From contig CM060989.1 in the NCBI GenBank assembly GCA_030765065.1, positions 63,626,001-63,690,000 on the forward strand: a DNA stretch of 64,000 bases, read 5' to 3'. Below the pieces are notes generated by a model that searched no databases, had not been told where the DNA came from, and worked only from the letters and a program-made list of their open reading frames with translations. Position numbers and translations under genes: made by a program. Below are positions 33,473 through 44,720 of the stretch, one piece after another; positions within the stretch are counted from its first letter, which is position 1; every line of letters begins with the position of its first letter. The stretch comes from Deroplatys truncata. Its lineage: Eukaryota; Arthropoda; Insecta; Mantodea; Mantidae.

Positions 33473-33895
33473 TTGTACACTCCGTCAAACTAAAAGTATA
33501 CATTTTTTCAGTCTCTCCCAATGAGGATGCGGTTACAACCGTCAACTTCTGTGCGCCGCTTTGGCTAACTCTATAGTACAAGCAAGGAATTATTTGGACT
33601 ACTTCCGCACCATGCTTGGGGTGGAGCCGTGGTTAAGCTACTTAACTTCTACGCTACAGCTCGTGTTGGATTCTCCGTAGTGGATTATCTTTTATTTTCT
33701 AAACTAATTTTACTGCAATATAATTAAATAATATTCTCTGTGTTACTTCATTTTACTTTCAAATATAACTACACAATAATGGTGATATTTGTGGTTATAA
33801 AATTAAATTGACTGAGTATCAAACCTCCTACCGACCGATAAATTAAGGCCATGGTTGCCATCTAACAGTATTACGTACTAAATAAACGTCACATA
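33473..33895 (+). mobile_element. tRNA-like dispersed repeat (family S6)
   Basis: Shared with 63468-63803: GTACACTCCGTCAAACTAAAAG, a tRNA-like block (GGAGCCGTGGTTAAGC...GTTGGATTCTCCGTAGTGG), then TTACTTCATTTTACTT, CCGACCGATAAATTAA and GGTTGCCATCTA. The copies differ by small gaps. Class is inferred as tRNA-derived. Confidence 0.6.
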
Positions 33896-34087
33896 CACAA
33901 AGAATGAAGAAAACCTGTTATATTGTTAGTTTAGCACGTACATAGTAGCAAGAAAATGTATTGCATTCCAACCAAATATTCGATACCAGATTTCACTACT
34001 TCCAGGCTCGAATAACCGTCCCCTACTGGAGCTGCCTAGAACGGACTACGAACGGCCCTCTAGTGTCCATGGGGGACACTAGGTTAT

Positions 34088-34372
34088 CTTCCGTGGCCTA
34101 GTGGATACCATGTTAGCAGCCTCTAGTTCCCGAGGTCGCAGGTTCAAACCCGGCGGAGGGCGATGTATTTTTCGGGCGTAAAAATCCTTAGCATGGCTTC
34201 CTTCGGAAGGGAAGTAAAGCCGGTGGTGTCGTAGATTTACGGCACGTAAAAGAACCTCCAAGCTGATAAAGATGCCTTTGCGCTATGTTACCGATTTTTC
34301 ACGCCCAATATAGAATGGGACGTTAAGGACCACAACCGTTAAAGAGCGTCCATAAATAAAACTCAATTTATT
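34088..34372 (+). mobile_element. tRNA-derived SINE (family S3)
   Basis: The head CCGTGGCCTAGTGGATA and B-box GCAGGTTCAAACCCGG are followed by a conserved-looking body (GGCTTCCTTCGGAAGGGAAG, AAGCCGGTGGTGTCG, GGCACGTAAAAGAACCTCC) and an end with GGGACGTTAAGGACC and A-rich AATAAAAC. Only one copy is in the window. The body layout resembles widespread invertebrate SINE central domains. Confidence 0.7.
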
Positions 34373-34439
34373 TTGGGGACACTAGAGCTTTGCTTTGAAC
34401 AGGCATCCGCCATACGCCACGAAATCTAGAAACATATCT

Positions 34440-34576
34440 GAAAGATGAGAAGGAAATGGAATAAAAGGTCTACCCACCAGGGAAAAAAAATAAGGCCAGA
34501 GTGAGCGGTCGACAGCAATTGAACCCACGACCTCTCAAATGCGAACCTCACACTTTACCGCGAAGCCATCCTCCTC
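34440..34576 (-). mobile_element. tRNA-derived SINE (family S4, diverged)
   Basis: The minus strand shows GGTAAAGTGTGAGGTTCGC, then GAGGTCGTGGGTTCAATTG as B-box, then CCGCTCACTCTGGCC, matching the layout at 10857-11008 and 58560-58690. Confidence 0.5.
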
Positions 34577-34939
34577 AATAGTTGGAGTATGTACATTTTA
34601 TTAACGTCTGCGGTAAGAGTATAAAACACACATAGTACAGGAATTTCAACTTCCCACGCTTGATAGTGTGAGCGGGAAGTGGACTAAAAACCTGTCGTCG
34701 GAAAAAGCAATTTAAATAATTTTCATACAAATGATCACGATTAGAAAACTACGTACTTACCACACCTTAAGCTATGGTATATATCAGCGATTGCGTGCGT
34801 TTACGGACTAGTGTTCTTGTATTTTCCTTCAAACAAACCCAAGCTCCAAGAAACACTTGACTTCAAGCTTAATGCTTTAAAAATACTGTTGCAAATCTTT
34901 TTGCTAACATAACTTTGGAAATAAACAGAACAACGCAAT

Positions 34940-35378
34940 TATTTGTTCTTCCACACAAGCCGTTTGTTGGACGAGTTTGGAGAGGTGGAATCAGACGACT
35001 GAAAAATTCAATGCCATTGCTGAGATTTGACTTTCCAGTCATCTGATTTTGCATTTCCAACCTTGTCCAACACAAGGCTTGTGTGGAAGAACAATTAATT
35101 CCATTAATTGACCTAATAGTGGTTGATACTATGAAGCCCGGGACTTAAAGTACTTACAACAATGTAAGTCGCCATTCGGGTATGTCATCTCAATACAATT
35201 TGAGATCTCCTTGTGGTTTACAGGGAGAAATATGAATCAGTTAGGGGAATTTAATGTCATACCCATATGTTGCCATGGTAGCTCAGTGGTTAGAGCAACC
35301 GGACGGAAACGGGGAGATCCGTGGTTCAAACCCCGGCTATGGCATTGAATTTTTCAGTCGTCTGATTCTACCTTTCCA
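34940..35378 (+). mobile_element. Composite tRNA-like retroposon with inverted 5' tail (family S5)
   Basis: The 439-base unit is bordered by an 11-base direct repeat with one mismatch (AACAACGCAAT at 34929-34939, AACAAAGCAAT at 35379-35389). Its 3' part has a tRNA-like block (about 35272-35343, GTAGCTCAGTGGTTAGAGC and GGTTCAAACCCCGG) whose acceptor halves GCCATGG and CTATGGC pair, then a tail ATTTTTCAGTCGTCTGATTC. Its 5' part carries the tail twice as an inverted pair: GTTCTTCCACACAAGCC (34945) and its complement ending near 35094 form a hairpin of about 58-base arms. Confidence 0.65.
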
Positions 35379-35487
35379 AACAAAGCAATATTGCTAGTGG
35401 GCTTAAACTGAAGCATCGCAGTTCAATTTAGTTTAAAACTTCTAGAAGGATCTTCGTAATCATGTCGTTTATAAAAGAACTTTTTAC

Positions 35488-35645
35488 TTTTTCTACCATT
35501 TATCTATAGCAAGTAGAGAAAGTATTGCATTCCAATCAAAAGTTCATACCGATATTTCACCAAAAATACATGCTATGAGTCTCCTGAAACCAAGAAAAAG
35601 CGTTTTTAGAAAAAGGTCCGTATTCGGTTAAACACCAAACGTATT
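35488..35645 (+). mobile_element. Family A 5' fragment, diverged
   Basis: From CTACCATTTATCTATAGC to ACACCAAACGTA; the microsatellite is lost. Confidence 0.6.
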
Positions 35646-35971
35646 TGGCTGTGTGCACCATTCTCGCTAAACAAATCCTTCAGCGACCTTCAGCTTATTG
35701 CGGTAAGAATTTGACCGGGATAATGATTACAGAGCGGTGCATCAATCTTCACCGCAGTTAAGTGATCGTGGTTACCTGGCGAGCGCTCACCTTGATTGAG
35801 CGCAACGTTCATTGAAGTTGAACTTTACAGAACGCACCCGGATGCACATCACCTCTCTCTTTTTCACTTGTTCTACCTCTTTGCATGCATATAGTTCAGC
35901 GTACAATGGAAGAAAGCAAAAGCAAAACCAAGCATCTATAATATGTTATTAAATTTAACATGCAATTCTTA
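35646..35971. other. No gene seen
   Basis: Unassigned; no open frame or shared repeat. Confidence 0.4.
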
Positions 35972-36941
35972 AGAGTGAACCGTTTTCGAGATATTGCTTG
36001 TTATTCCCTTAAATTTTCCAATACTTTTTCTCAAATGTAAATTCGTTATTCATTTTTACTTTCTTTACTACGTATAGTAAGTAGGTGAAGTATTGTATTC
36101 CACCCAAAAATTCGCTACCGAGATTTCACCGGAAATACGTGTTTTGAGACCCCCTGAATCCAAAAAAAAAGCATTTTTGGAAACATGTCCGTGTGTGGTT
36201 CTGTGAACAGCATGACTCAGAAACGAACAGCCGGATAAACACCAAACTTGGTATTTAGGTTCAGTATCTTCCAGGAATGCGACACGAAGGTTTTCAAGAA
36301 AATCCCCCCACCCCAGGATACCCTTTACATGGCAGATTTTTCGAACATTTTAATTTTCTCAAAAACGGCTGCTCTAAAGATTTTGATTAAAATATCATAT
36401 GTTTAAGATATTTTCATGACAAATAAAATGTATATGTTGAATTTTCTGGGAATGTCTCCGAAAGTGTTCTTCATTGTGAACGACTTTTGCATAACTGGTA
36501 AACCATAAGAGATAGACAAACGTTTACTGCACAAAAAATGTACATCGCGTTAAAATACACAATTTATGTCATTTACATTTTTTGATAGTGAACCATTTTC
36601 GAGATATTGCTTGTTATTCTCTTAAATTTTTCAATACTTATTTTCTCAAATGGGAATTCGTTATTCGTTTTTTTTGTCTTGGATCTGCAAACAGTATTAA
36701 TCTGTGGTAAAGGGAATGGTGCTGCACCTAGCAACCAGCTATTAAGAGATATGTATGTGCTTAAAGGCTACTATATTTCTATATTGCCCTTGTAAATATA
36801 TATTCCCCTTACATCTACAAGAAAATTAGCAATAAGATAGAGTCTGCAAATGTTTATCTCGATTAACACGAAGTAGATGGAGAATAAGCGTTTGTAAACA
36901 TAGTTTGTACAAGAGTAGAGAAAGTGATTGTAACACATCAG
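35972..36941 (+). mobile_element. Family A element, complete, behind a 3' fragment
   Basis: An internal fragment (35972-36052) runs straight into the 5' block of a complete unit (36057-36941) with CTTTCTTTACTACG. The microsatellite is only GTGTGTGG. The 3' part is of the AGCAACCAGCTATTAAGAG subfamily. Confidence 0.8.
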
Positions 36942-37164
36942 ATTTTTTTATGTTCTGCACATACAAAGAGAATAGAATACTCCACACAGCAACCAGCTCT
37001 TAAAATATTTGACTATCGCTTAAAGCCTAGCAATTCCCCTTGCATCTACAAGAAAATTAGCAATAAGATTAACATCTCGATTAACATGAAGCATATGGAG
37101 AATAAGCGTTTGTAAAAATAGTTTGTACAAGAGTAGAGAAAGTCATGTGAGTGTAACACATCAG
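36942..37164 (+). mobile_element. Extra family A 3' tail
   Basis: A second 3' tail directly behind the previous unit (period 223 bases), ending GTAGAGAAAGTCATGTGAG, hairpin and CATCAG. It is of the subfamily ending in CATATGGAGAATAAGCG, unlike its neighbour. Confidence 0.8.
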
Positions 37165-37312
37165 ATTTTTTAACTTGCCTCACCCACAATAACCTGAGAA
37201 TTAAGAATTAGATGTTGTTAGGAAAAGTTAGAAATGGAATACACAACGCCGAGGAAGAAGAACATTGCAACAAACATCATACCCTAGGATCGACGTATCC
37301 CCGCTCCACAAC

Positions 37313-37446
37313 TCTCTTTAATACTTCCATACTCTAGGAGGATAGGGAATAATCCTGGCTGTAGAAAAATTCCCATTCTCCAACCGGGAATCGAAACCTG
37401 GATCTCTGGTTTTGGAGCCTAGCAGGCTATCCACTAGATCACAGAA
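37313..37446 (-). mobile_element. tRNA-Glu-like SINE (family S2)
   Basis: Minus strand: TGTGATCTAGTGGATAGCC head, GGTTTCGATTCCCGG B-box, then GGAGAATGGGAATTTTTC and TATCCTCCTAGAGTATGG, the body seen at 1201-1438. Truncated at its 3' end. Confidence 0.65.
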
Positions 37447-37837
37447 AGAACGTATTTGCTTTGTACACCGTTAGCTTTTTTCTGAAATGAGGTCTTTCTT
37501 TCCCTTATTACGCAATGAACAAACATTCATATGATTCGTCTCGAAATAAGTACACGATACTACTGCTGTCTCAAAACACTTCAACACAATGGTCTATTCT
37601 TTTCCCCACTCCCATATCACTATGAATTCCGTTTTCCATTGTTCTGGGAAAATCCTGTTACTACTTTTGTTTCGTTTCTTTTGCTGCTACCAAAAATACT
37701 TTGCTGAAAAGGTGCACATGTCCAAGCGGTACCATTCGAAGCCCAGTCAATAATACCAGGAAAAAACACATCATCCACAGTTTTACTGGATGTGTTTAAT
37801 TATAAGACTGCAATACGTAATACCTTGAAAACAAATT
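37447..37837. other. No gene seen
   Basis: Unique-looking DNA; nothing recognised. Confidence 0.4.
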
Positions 37838-38689
37838 GATGTGTTACATTACATACCTATCTACCCTGCTTTATTAGTGGGTATACAAACTATTCTTACA
37901 AAGTTTATTACTTCCCCTACTATTGCATTCTATAAAAAATCTGATGTGTTACACTCACATGACTTTCTCTACCGTTGTACAAACTATTTCTACAAAGTCT
38001 TAGCCTTTAAGCATAGACGTATCTCTTAATAGCTGGTTGCTAGGTGCAGCACCATTCTCTTTGCCACAGATTAATGCTCTTTGCATATGCAAGACAAAAA
38101 AATGAATAACGAATTCCCATTTTCGAAAATAAGTGTTGAAAATTTAAGGGAATAACAAGCAATATCTCGAAAATGGTTCACTCAACAACAAAAATGTTTA
38201 GGACATCTACATTTTTTGTGTAGTAAAATTTTGTCTATCTCTTATGGTTTACCAGTTATGCAAAAGTCGTTGACAATGAAGAATACATTTGGAGACATTC
38301 CCAGAAAATTCAAGATATACATTTTATTTGTCATGAAAATATCTTAAACATGTGATATTTTAATAAAAATCGTTGGAACCATTTTTGAGAAAATTAGAAT
38401 TTTCGAAAAATGTTGCATGTAAAGGGTAATCTGGAGTGGGGAGATTTTCTTGAAAACCTTCGTGTCGCATCTCTGGAAGATACTGAACCTAAACACCAAG
38501 TTTGGTGTTTATCCGACTGTTCGTTTCTGAGTTATGCTGTTCACAGACACACACACGGACACGTTTCCAAAAATGCTTTTTTTGGATTCAGGGGGTCTCA
38601 AAAGATATATTTCCGGTGAAATCTCGGTATCGAATTTTTGGGTGGAATACAATACTTCCCCTACTTACTATACGTAGCAGAGAAAGTAA
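37838..38689 (-). mobile_element. Family A element, minus arm of head-to-head pair
   Basis: Small diverged scraps (37838-37935) precede a unit from TCTGATGTGTTACACTCAC (37940) to GCAGAGAAAGTAA (38689). About 200 bases near its 3' end are deleted (joined at TCTACAAAGTCTTAGCC). It abuts the plus-strand copy that follows. Confidence 0.8.
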
Positions 38690-39424
38690 AAAATTCGATA
38701 CCACGATTTCAATGAAAATACATGTTTTGAGGGCCCCCTGAATCCAAATAAAGCATTTTTTGGAAACATGTCCGTGTGTGCAAATAAAAACCAAACTTGG
38801 TACTTGAATTTAGTATCTTCCAAGGATGCGACACTAAGATATTCAAGAAAATCCCCCCACCCCCCAGACTTCACATGGAACATTTTTCGCAAAATTTAAG
38901 TTTCTCAAAAACGGCTCTAGTGTCTTTTTATTAAAATGCCATATGTTTACGATATTTTATGGCAAATTAAATGTATAACTTGAGTTTTCTGGGAATGTCC
39001 CCATAAATCCTCTTCATTCTGAATGGCTTTTGCATAACTGGTAAACCTTAAGTGATAGACAAAGGTTTACTTCACAAAAAAGTAGATCTGGTTAAAACAC
39101 ACAATTTATGTCATATACACTTGTTTTGTCCAGTGAACCATTTCCCAGATATTGCTTGTTAATTTTTTTAATTTTCCAATACTTATACTTTTTCTCAAAT
39201 GGGAATTCGTTTTTTTATGTTCCTGGACATACAAAGAGAATGGAATGCTCCACATAGCAACCAGCTGTTAAAAGATTTGACTATCACTTAAAGCCTATGA
39301 TATTCCCCTTGCACCTACAAGAAAATTAGCAATAATATTGCTAACAGGAAGTAGATGGATAATAAGCGTTTGTAAAAATAGTTTGTACAAGAGTAGAGAA
39401 AGTCGTGTGAGTGTAACACATCAG
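38690..39424 (+). mobile_element. Family A element, plus arm of head-to-head pair
   Basis: Begins at AAAATTCGATACCACG, lacking the first 45 or so bases, directly at the 5' terminus of the preceding minus copy. It ends GTAGAGAAAGTCGTGTGAG with hairpin and CATCAG. The microsatellite is only GTGTGTGC. Confidence 0.8.
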
Positions 39425-39684
39425 ATTTTGTTTCCCTTCAACTCACTAAAGTTAAGAACTGCACAACAATTTGTATACTAAACTCAAATTAATTATTTTG
39501 GGAGCGATACAATAAACCATAGGGCCCAAAGTAATATCTTAACCATGGTTTTACATTGTCGCAGTTCTTGATATCTGTGTTATCTTATTTGTTGGGCGCT
39601 TATTGTTTAATTATTTTTTTTAAATTTGGGTTCTTTGTCCGGTTAGCTATTATAATTCAGTCGAGCACGTGCCTCTAAGCAGGG

Positions 39685-40339
39685 TGGGTAAACGGAAAGG
39701 AGTTGTTACTAAAAGATAACACTGATAAAAAAATCCGAATCTAGACTTTTGTTGTCGTCACACTTAATTAATAATTCACATATTTAATCTTTATACACGC
39801 CTGACTGAAACTGTGATATTTCCGAATGTAACTACAGTCGTTTTAGTTGCCGCGCACCAATTACTTCGTGTACTTTATATTTTTGTAACTAACTCTGCGA
39901 CGTGCACCTCGTGAGAGACTCTTCTAAACTGTGCGACACTTCCTTATGGCTCGAGAATATATACTCCTTCACCTCGAATTGCCTAAACATTATAATATAG
40001 CTGCTATTGGTTACCAAATTGCGCCCACTTTAGCGTCTCTTTTGGTCAGCCAATCACTACTACTAACATATATACTATAGGGAAGATATTCCCTCCATTT
40101 CTAAAAAAGACACGCTATCCTGACGTCAATTTCGGCTTTCTCTTTTAAGTGACAAACAACTCACCCCCTCGGTTTATGTTACCCACTTCTATTGTCAGTT
40201 TCACTTAGGCCGTGCAACTTATTTCCTAGCAATACTTATGGCTAACAAACATCTAAAATCATGTACATACAATAATATTAATTTACACTATAATCACTCC
40301 GGCATTCACAGCATGTTTATGATATAAAATATTGCCTCA
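39685..40339 (-). mobile_element. Solo LTR-like unit, family C
   Basis: Reversed relative of 15602-16347. On the plus strand it starts TGGGTAAACGGAAAGG and ends ATATTGCCTCA, so its minus strand runs TGAGGCAAT...CCCA. A TATA-like GAGTATATATTC (minus) sits near 39955-39966. Flanking four bases differ (AGGG and ACAT), so no target duplication survives. Confidence 0.65.
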
Positions 40340-41413
40340 ACATAACTCGTTAAAATCTTGTGTTCAATAAATGTTTTATGTTCTGAGTAAATGGTAAAAA
40401 AAAACAGTCAAAGTGATCAGAAGAAACTGTGGATTTTTGAATTTTGAGAAATGCATTGCCTTAAATGTTTAATGTCGGTCGTTTACTAAGTAATTACATG
40501 AATTATTTGTTTAGGAAAGATTTTACACTCCTATTTTCCAGTAACAATCTCATTACGCAAGTCGTGAATCTCAACAAGTCTGGTGAACGAAAAGCGGTAG
40601 GTTGAGCATCAAAGGATTCGCTGGGCCTGGCTTGGAAATACTGACTACGTTAAAATGCCATCCATGGTTAACATCTTACGATCACTGTGGCGGTTAGAGG
40701 ATGAATCTCCGCAGAATACAATTTGAAGAGCTAGCATAGTGTCAAACTGTATAATGATTGTGCTATACTATATTAGTGAGGTCGGTCGAACGAGTTTTGG
40801 TCATTAATTTGTACCATTCAGCCTTCGAACACCTCGTGTATACGGGCGAGTTGGATGTACCAGAACTCTGTTTCCCGCCCTCAGTACATAGCGTTTAGTA
40901 TACCAGACGAGCTGTTTTATACCTCTTCGAACGCCCAGTGTGCCCAGACTCAAGGAGAAGCTTAGGCTGCTTCAATAGCGTTGTTGTCGCACGGTACCTT
41001 AAGCACAGCCTGAGCTTGCGTTATATTACGGTATGGAGTGAGCGGTGCAAGTGAAAATGATTTCTTAAAATTAAATGAAGGACTTTATCAATTAGCAGTT
41101 AAAACACAAAGCCGAAATAAACAAAATCAATTACAGAAATTCATCTTACTCTGATGATCACGTGAAAAATAAAGCATGCATTAAACCCCGTATATTTGCG
41201 GTGGTATGTCTTCTGACCCCACGTTAGTCACCAATTTGGGGTAGTATGTCAGTTCTGCGGTACGGGATTTGTAGGAATGGTCCCGGGTTCGGTACTAGCT
41301 CAGGGTTCTTTGCATGGATCTTGGATGTCGGGTTAGAGGTGAATACGACTGTTTGTTTTCCTGCTCGTTTATTTACCGTCACCGTTTTAATATTTGATCC
41401 CTGCTATTTCTTC

Positions 41414-41414
<1 letters not shown>
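40340..41414. other. No gene seen
   Basis: Mixed-composition DNA. 40540-41000 is less AT-rich, with no long open frame. Confidence 0.4.
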
Positions 41415-41462
<48 letters not shown>

Positions 41463-41470
41463 GCGCGCGC
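41415..41470 (+). repeat. (AC)n(GC)n alternating tract
   Basis: About 17 AC units followed by 11 GC units, a 56-base alternating purine-pyrimidine run. Its flanks (TATTTCTTCG and ATTTCCTATTTG) are not family A, so it is an independent microsatellite. Confidence 0.95.
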
Positions 41471-41910
41471 ATTTCCTATTTGTTACACTTCATATCATCG
41501 TCTATTCGCCGACACTTTTCTGACAAACATCTCCCAGGAGCTATAACGGCCAAGTGTGTATTATAAAATCTCCTGTTTCTCTATTTCAAACGTTCTATAT
41601 CTCCCAATTCAACTATCGCCTGATTTCTAGCTTCTTTCATTGGAGGCCTAAGGCTGTCTGTATTTTGGCGAACACTGACCCTTTTCTACACCTCTACGTT
41701 CCAGCAACCTAACGGGACACTTAACAATAGAGGGAAAAACCACCCGTTTCCGGCCGCTGATGGCCTTGTCTCCCTCAACCCTTATTTCCACTTACAGTAA
41801 CATTCGCTTTCCAGTTTTATTTAACACTATCCTTACTGTTATCGATACTTATTCTCCCTATGATTTTAATGTTATTTTACAATTCAAAACATACTGCTTC
41901 ATATTGCAGG
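41471..41910. other. No gene seen
   Basis: Pyrimidine-rich; no recognisable content before the transposase relic that follows. Confidence 0.4.
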
Positions 41911-42168
41911 AACTTAAAGAAAGTATCAGGGCAGAAATTCACTCAATTTCGGATACTGAACTCTCCAGTGGGAATGCAAATTTCCTGAGAAGAGGCCAAA
42001 AATATGCGAATAGAGAAGAACAACATTTCCAACATCTCTTATGATAAAGTACGTGCTTATTATGATAGTAATTGCAATTATATTGAGAATGTGAGGCGGT
42101 TCCGGGTATATCATTACTGTTTCGGCGGCCGGCGCACGAGTAACCACAGTGTGAAGGAAAAGGACTGT
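41911..42168 (+). pseudogene. DDE transposase C-terminal relic (family H)
   Basis: The frame reads LKESIRAEIHSISDTEL, then FLRRGQKYANREEQHFQHLL and a stop at 42042-42044. That is the usual C-terminal helix and ending of insect IS630/Tc1-like transposases of the family D kind (compare CQKCM...FQHLLS at 28.3 kb), but the sequence is distinct. About 120 bases of downstream sequence (GATAAAGTACGTGCTTATTA, then GGCGGCC and CCACAGTGTGAA) are shared with 54455-54720, so both are ends of one dispersed element. It stops four bases before the family D element at 42174. Confidence 0.5.
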
Positions 42169-42173
42169 ATATA

Positions 42174-43181
42174 CAGGGTGACCCAAAAGACTCCGAACCG
42201 CCTGCGCGGTGTTTTTCCTCTCCGCGTCCTCGGCGCTCGTTGCCGTCTGCCGCTATCATAGAAAGGTGCGGATTAACCATACAACATTTTTAAAACTACT
42301 TTTAAAGGCTTTACTTACCAACTTTATGAAAGGAGATGCTGAAAATGTCCACCGTCGTTGTCTATACATTTTTGGCACCTCTTCAGGAAACTATCCATCA
42401 TGGAATTTTTGGGGGGAATTTTCCAAACGATGACCGATGTCATCTAATGTTTCTTTGGTAAGAACCGAACGCCTCTTTTAGATTTCTTAGCCTGAACACT
42501 TCCTGTGGCCTGAAATTTACTGTAATGTTCATGGATTGTTGTACGTCCTGGAACTTTTAGACCTGGAAATCTTTCTGCAAATCGTACTTTCACTTGGCGA
42601 GCTGACCGAGTTAACACATACGAATCATAAATAAATACACGCTGTGCAGTAGAAAACATATGCTGAGCCATAATATACTTTGTGACTAAGTACAGAACAA
42701 AATAATAAATAACTCGTAATAACTGAACTGCATCACATCACCGTCAACTCAAAACTGCACTTCACACTGCACACCAAAACCACAACAGCGTGACTTTGTT
42801 TATAGCAGCATTGCGTTATAATGTTTTTATCATATTTCCACACGCCCAGTGGAAAAACACCGCGCAACCGGTAACTTAACTTAAAACATAAAGCGTACAA
42901 GACAAACCCACACACCCTGGAAGAATTAAAACGAAATATCTGCCAGAAAATTCTCAACGTGAACTACGGCGAGTGATGGATAGTTTCCTAAAGAGGTGCC
43001 AGAAATGTATGGACAAAGACGGTGGCCAGTTTCAGCATCTCCTTTCGTAAAGTTGGTAAGTAAAGCCTTTAAAAGTAGTTTTAAAAATGTTGTATGGTTT
43101 TATCCGCGCCTTTCTATGATAGCGGCAGACGGTAACGATCGCCGAGAGCGCGGACGGTTCGGAGTCTTTTGACTCACTCTG
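42174..43181 (-). mobile_element. DUF4817-type derivative with inverted 3' end (family D)
   Basis: Flanked by TA (42172-42173 and 43182-43183), with ends CAGGGTGACCCAAAAGACTC and CAGAGTGAGTCAAAAGACTC (minus). Read on the minus strand it has the same order as 11659-12633: a long arm that is the inverted transposase 3' end (43181 to about 42880), a 5' region, the N-terminal coding part, then the 3' end (42402-42174). Confidence 0.82.
42405..42671 (-). pseudogene. DUF4817-type transposase N-terminus
   Basis: From ATG at 42671 (minus) the frame reads MAQHMFSTAQRVFIYDSYVL, then TRSARQVKVRFAERFPG, VPGRTTIHEHY and SKFQATGSVQAKKSKRG, a complete-looking DUF4817 helix-turn-helix domain of about 70 residues. 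A one-base change then shifts the frame (RFLPKKH and stop), just before the KETLDDIG motif, after which the deletion junction to the C-terminus follows. It is the best-preserved N-terminus of this family here. Whether a truncated DNA-binding protein is made is unknown. Confidence 0.7.
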
Positions 43182-44268
43182 TATATTTATACGATAACAG
43201 AAATTTACGAGTCTACCGTCTTTCACACGGTTACAATGCAACACAATGCAAGCGAGATCCACAAAACATCACAGCCACTAATAATAATTACTATGAACTG
43301 TAAAAAGTCACACCTACCTGGAGCAATGGCTGACTAATTGCTCAGAAATACTGCACAGGGGTTTGGAAAGTGATGTTAATCCAATGTTGAACAAGAAGGG
43401 GTCGTTCTGTTTGACTGATGGGGCGCAGTGGGGTTGACAGCGAGGGGTGAATCCAGCACTAATTAAATTTCTCTAGAGCAGATGTTCTTGGCGCCAACAT
43501 CCCCGCGAATTACGTCAGCATTAAACTTTTTACTAGCCCACCATGCCTTTTCATTGCACAGTTAGAATGGAGAGGATTTTCAAAACGCCATCATGTGGTT
43601 AAGTTCAAAAAGGACCATGGAGTTCACTTCATTGCGACCACCCAAGCTCTAGTACATGAACCGAGGACTATTTACATGACAGGTCGGAACGCACGGCTAC
43701 ATAATTGCTTCGCTGCTGCATGGCGAGAAAGGAACAGGGGCAACTATGTAAACGTTTTAGAATTAAAACAAAATAATTAGTAATCATACGCCATGTAGGG
43801 CCTTTTAGGAGACAAAAACATCTATAAATTGAACAACGACAGCTAAGCAGTAGTTCTATCTAAAAACTGACTGATGTGGGACAGGGAAACAAGTGATTCG
43901 AGGTTGCCTGCTGGAGTGCTGCGGAAGTGAGACAGTTTCGACTGGTTTATCATCGTAGAACTAGGAGGGATAGGTGTGCAATTCAGATGCTCTGGAAGAC
44001 ATACAAATCGAGCCAAAAATAGTCATTCTTTAAATGGGAACTCCGGTTTACACTAATAATATTATCCAGAGGTTCAAATATAGGTATAGTAACTTACTTA
44101 TTATACGAAATTATCTGTACAGATTTTTGTTTTGCATAAGGTTTGTATGCTGGCAAGAAATGGTCTTCTTGTCATTCTAGAATAATCAGCCTGATGACGC
44201 ACTGTTGCGTAACAATCAACAGAGATAGTTATTGCTACAACATGAATTTATTTGGCATAAACTGTGTC
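43182..44268. other. No gene seen
   Basis: Unique-looking DNA. A 61-codon frame (43595-43780) has no domain. Confidence 0.4.
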
Positions 44269-44654
44269 GGATCGCCACATTGTGTATCGTGATTCGTCAC
44301 TCCACACAACGTTTTGCCACTGTTCATTCGTGTAATGTTGACGCTCCTTATACAAAGCGAAACGTCGTTTGGTATTTTCCTGCGTGATGTGTGGCTTATG
44401 AGCAGCCGCTCGACCATGGAATCCAAGGTTTCTCACCTCACGCCTAACTGTCATAGTACTTGGAGTGGATCCTGATGCAGTTTGGAATTCCTGTGTGATG
44501 GTCTGGATAGATGTCTGCCTATTACTCGTTGCGACCCTCTTCAAATGTCGGCGGTCTCTGTCAGTCAACAGACGAGGTCGGCCTGTACGCTTTTGTGCTG
44601 TACATGTCCCTTCACGTTTCCACTTCACTATCACATCAGAAACAGTGGACCATT
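44269..44654 (-). pseudogene. Tc1 transposase fragment (N-terminal half)
   Basis: Minus-strand fragment of the same Tc1 family as the copies at 18.0 and 46.9 kb. It is open for 128 codons from MIVKWKREGTCTAQ through [29 protein letters not shown] and the first catalytic motif [10 protein letters not shown], stopping at the WRSD junction. Both other copies are broken in this interval. Neither terminal repeat is present; the right side joins a family A scrap (TTTCCGAGATAATC). The second aspartate and the glutamate are absent, so it cannot act. Confidence 0.88.
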
Positions 44655-44720
44655 TCCGAGATAATCTTTTTTATTGATTTGGATATTAAAATACTGGTAA
44701 ATAGTTATTCGTTTGTTTGC

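Noticed and set aside
35272..35343. Possible functional tRNA gene with a paired acceptor stem
   Set aside because: The anticodon stem does not pair, the T-stem has mismatches, and it sits inside a repeated retroposon unit with a target duplication.
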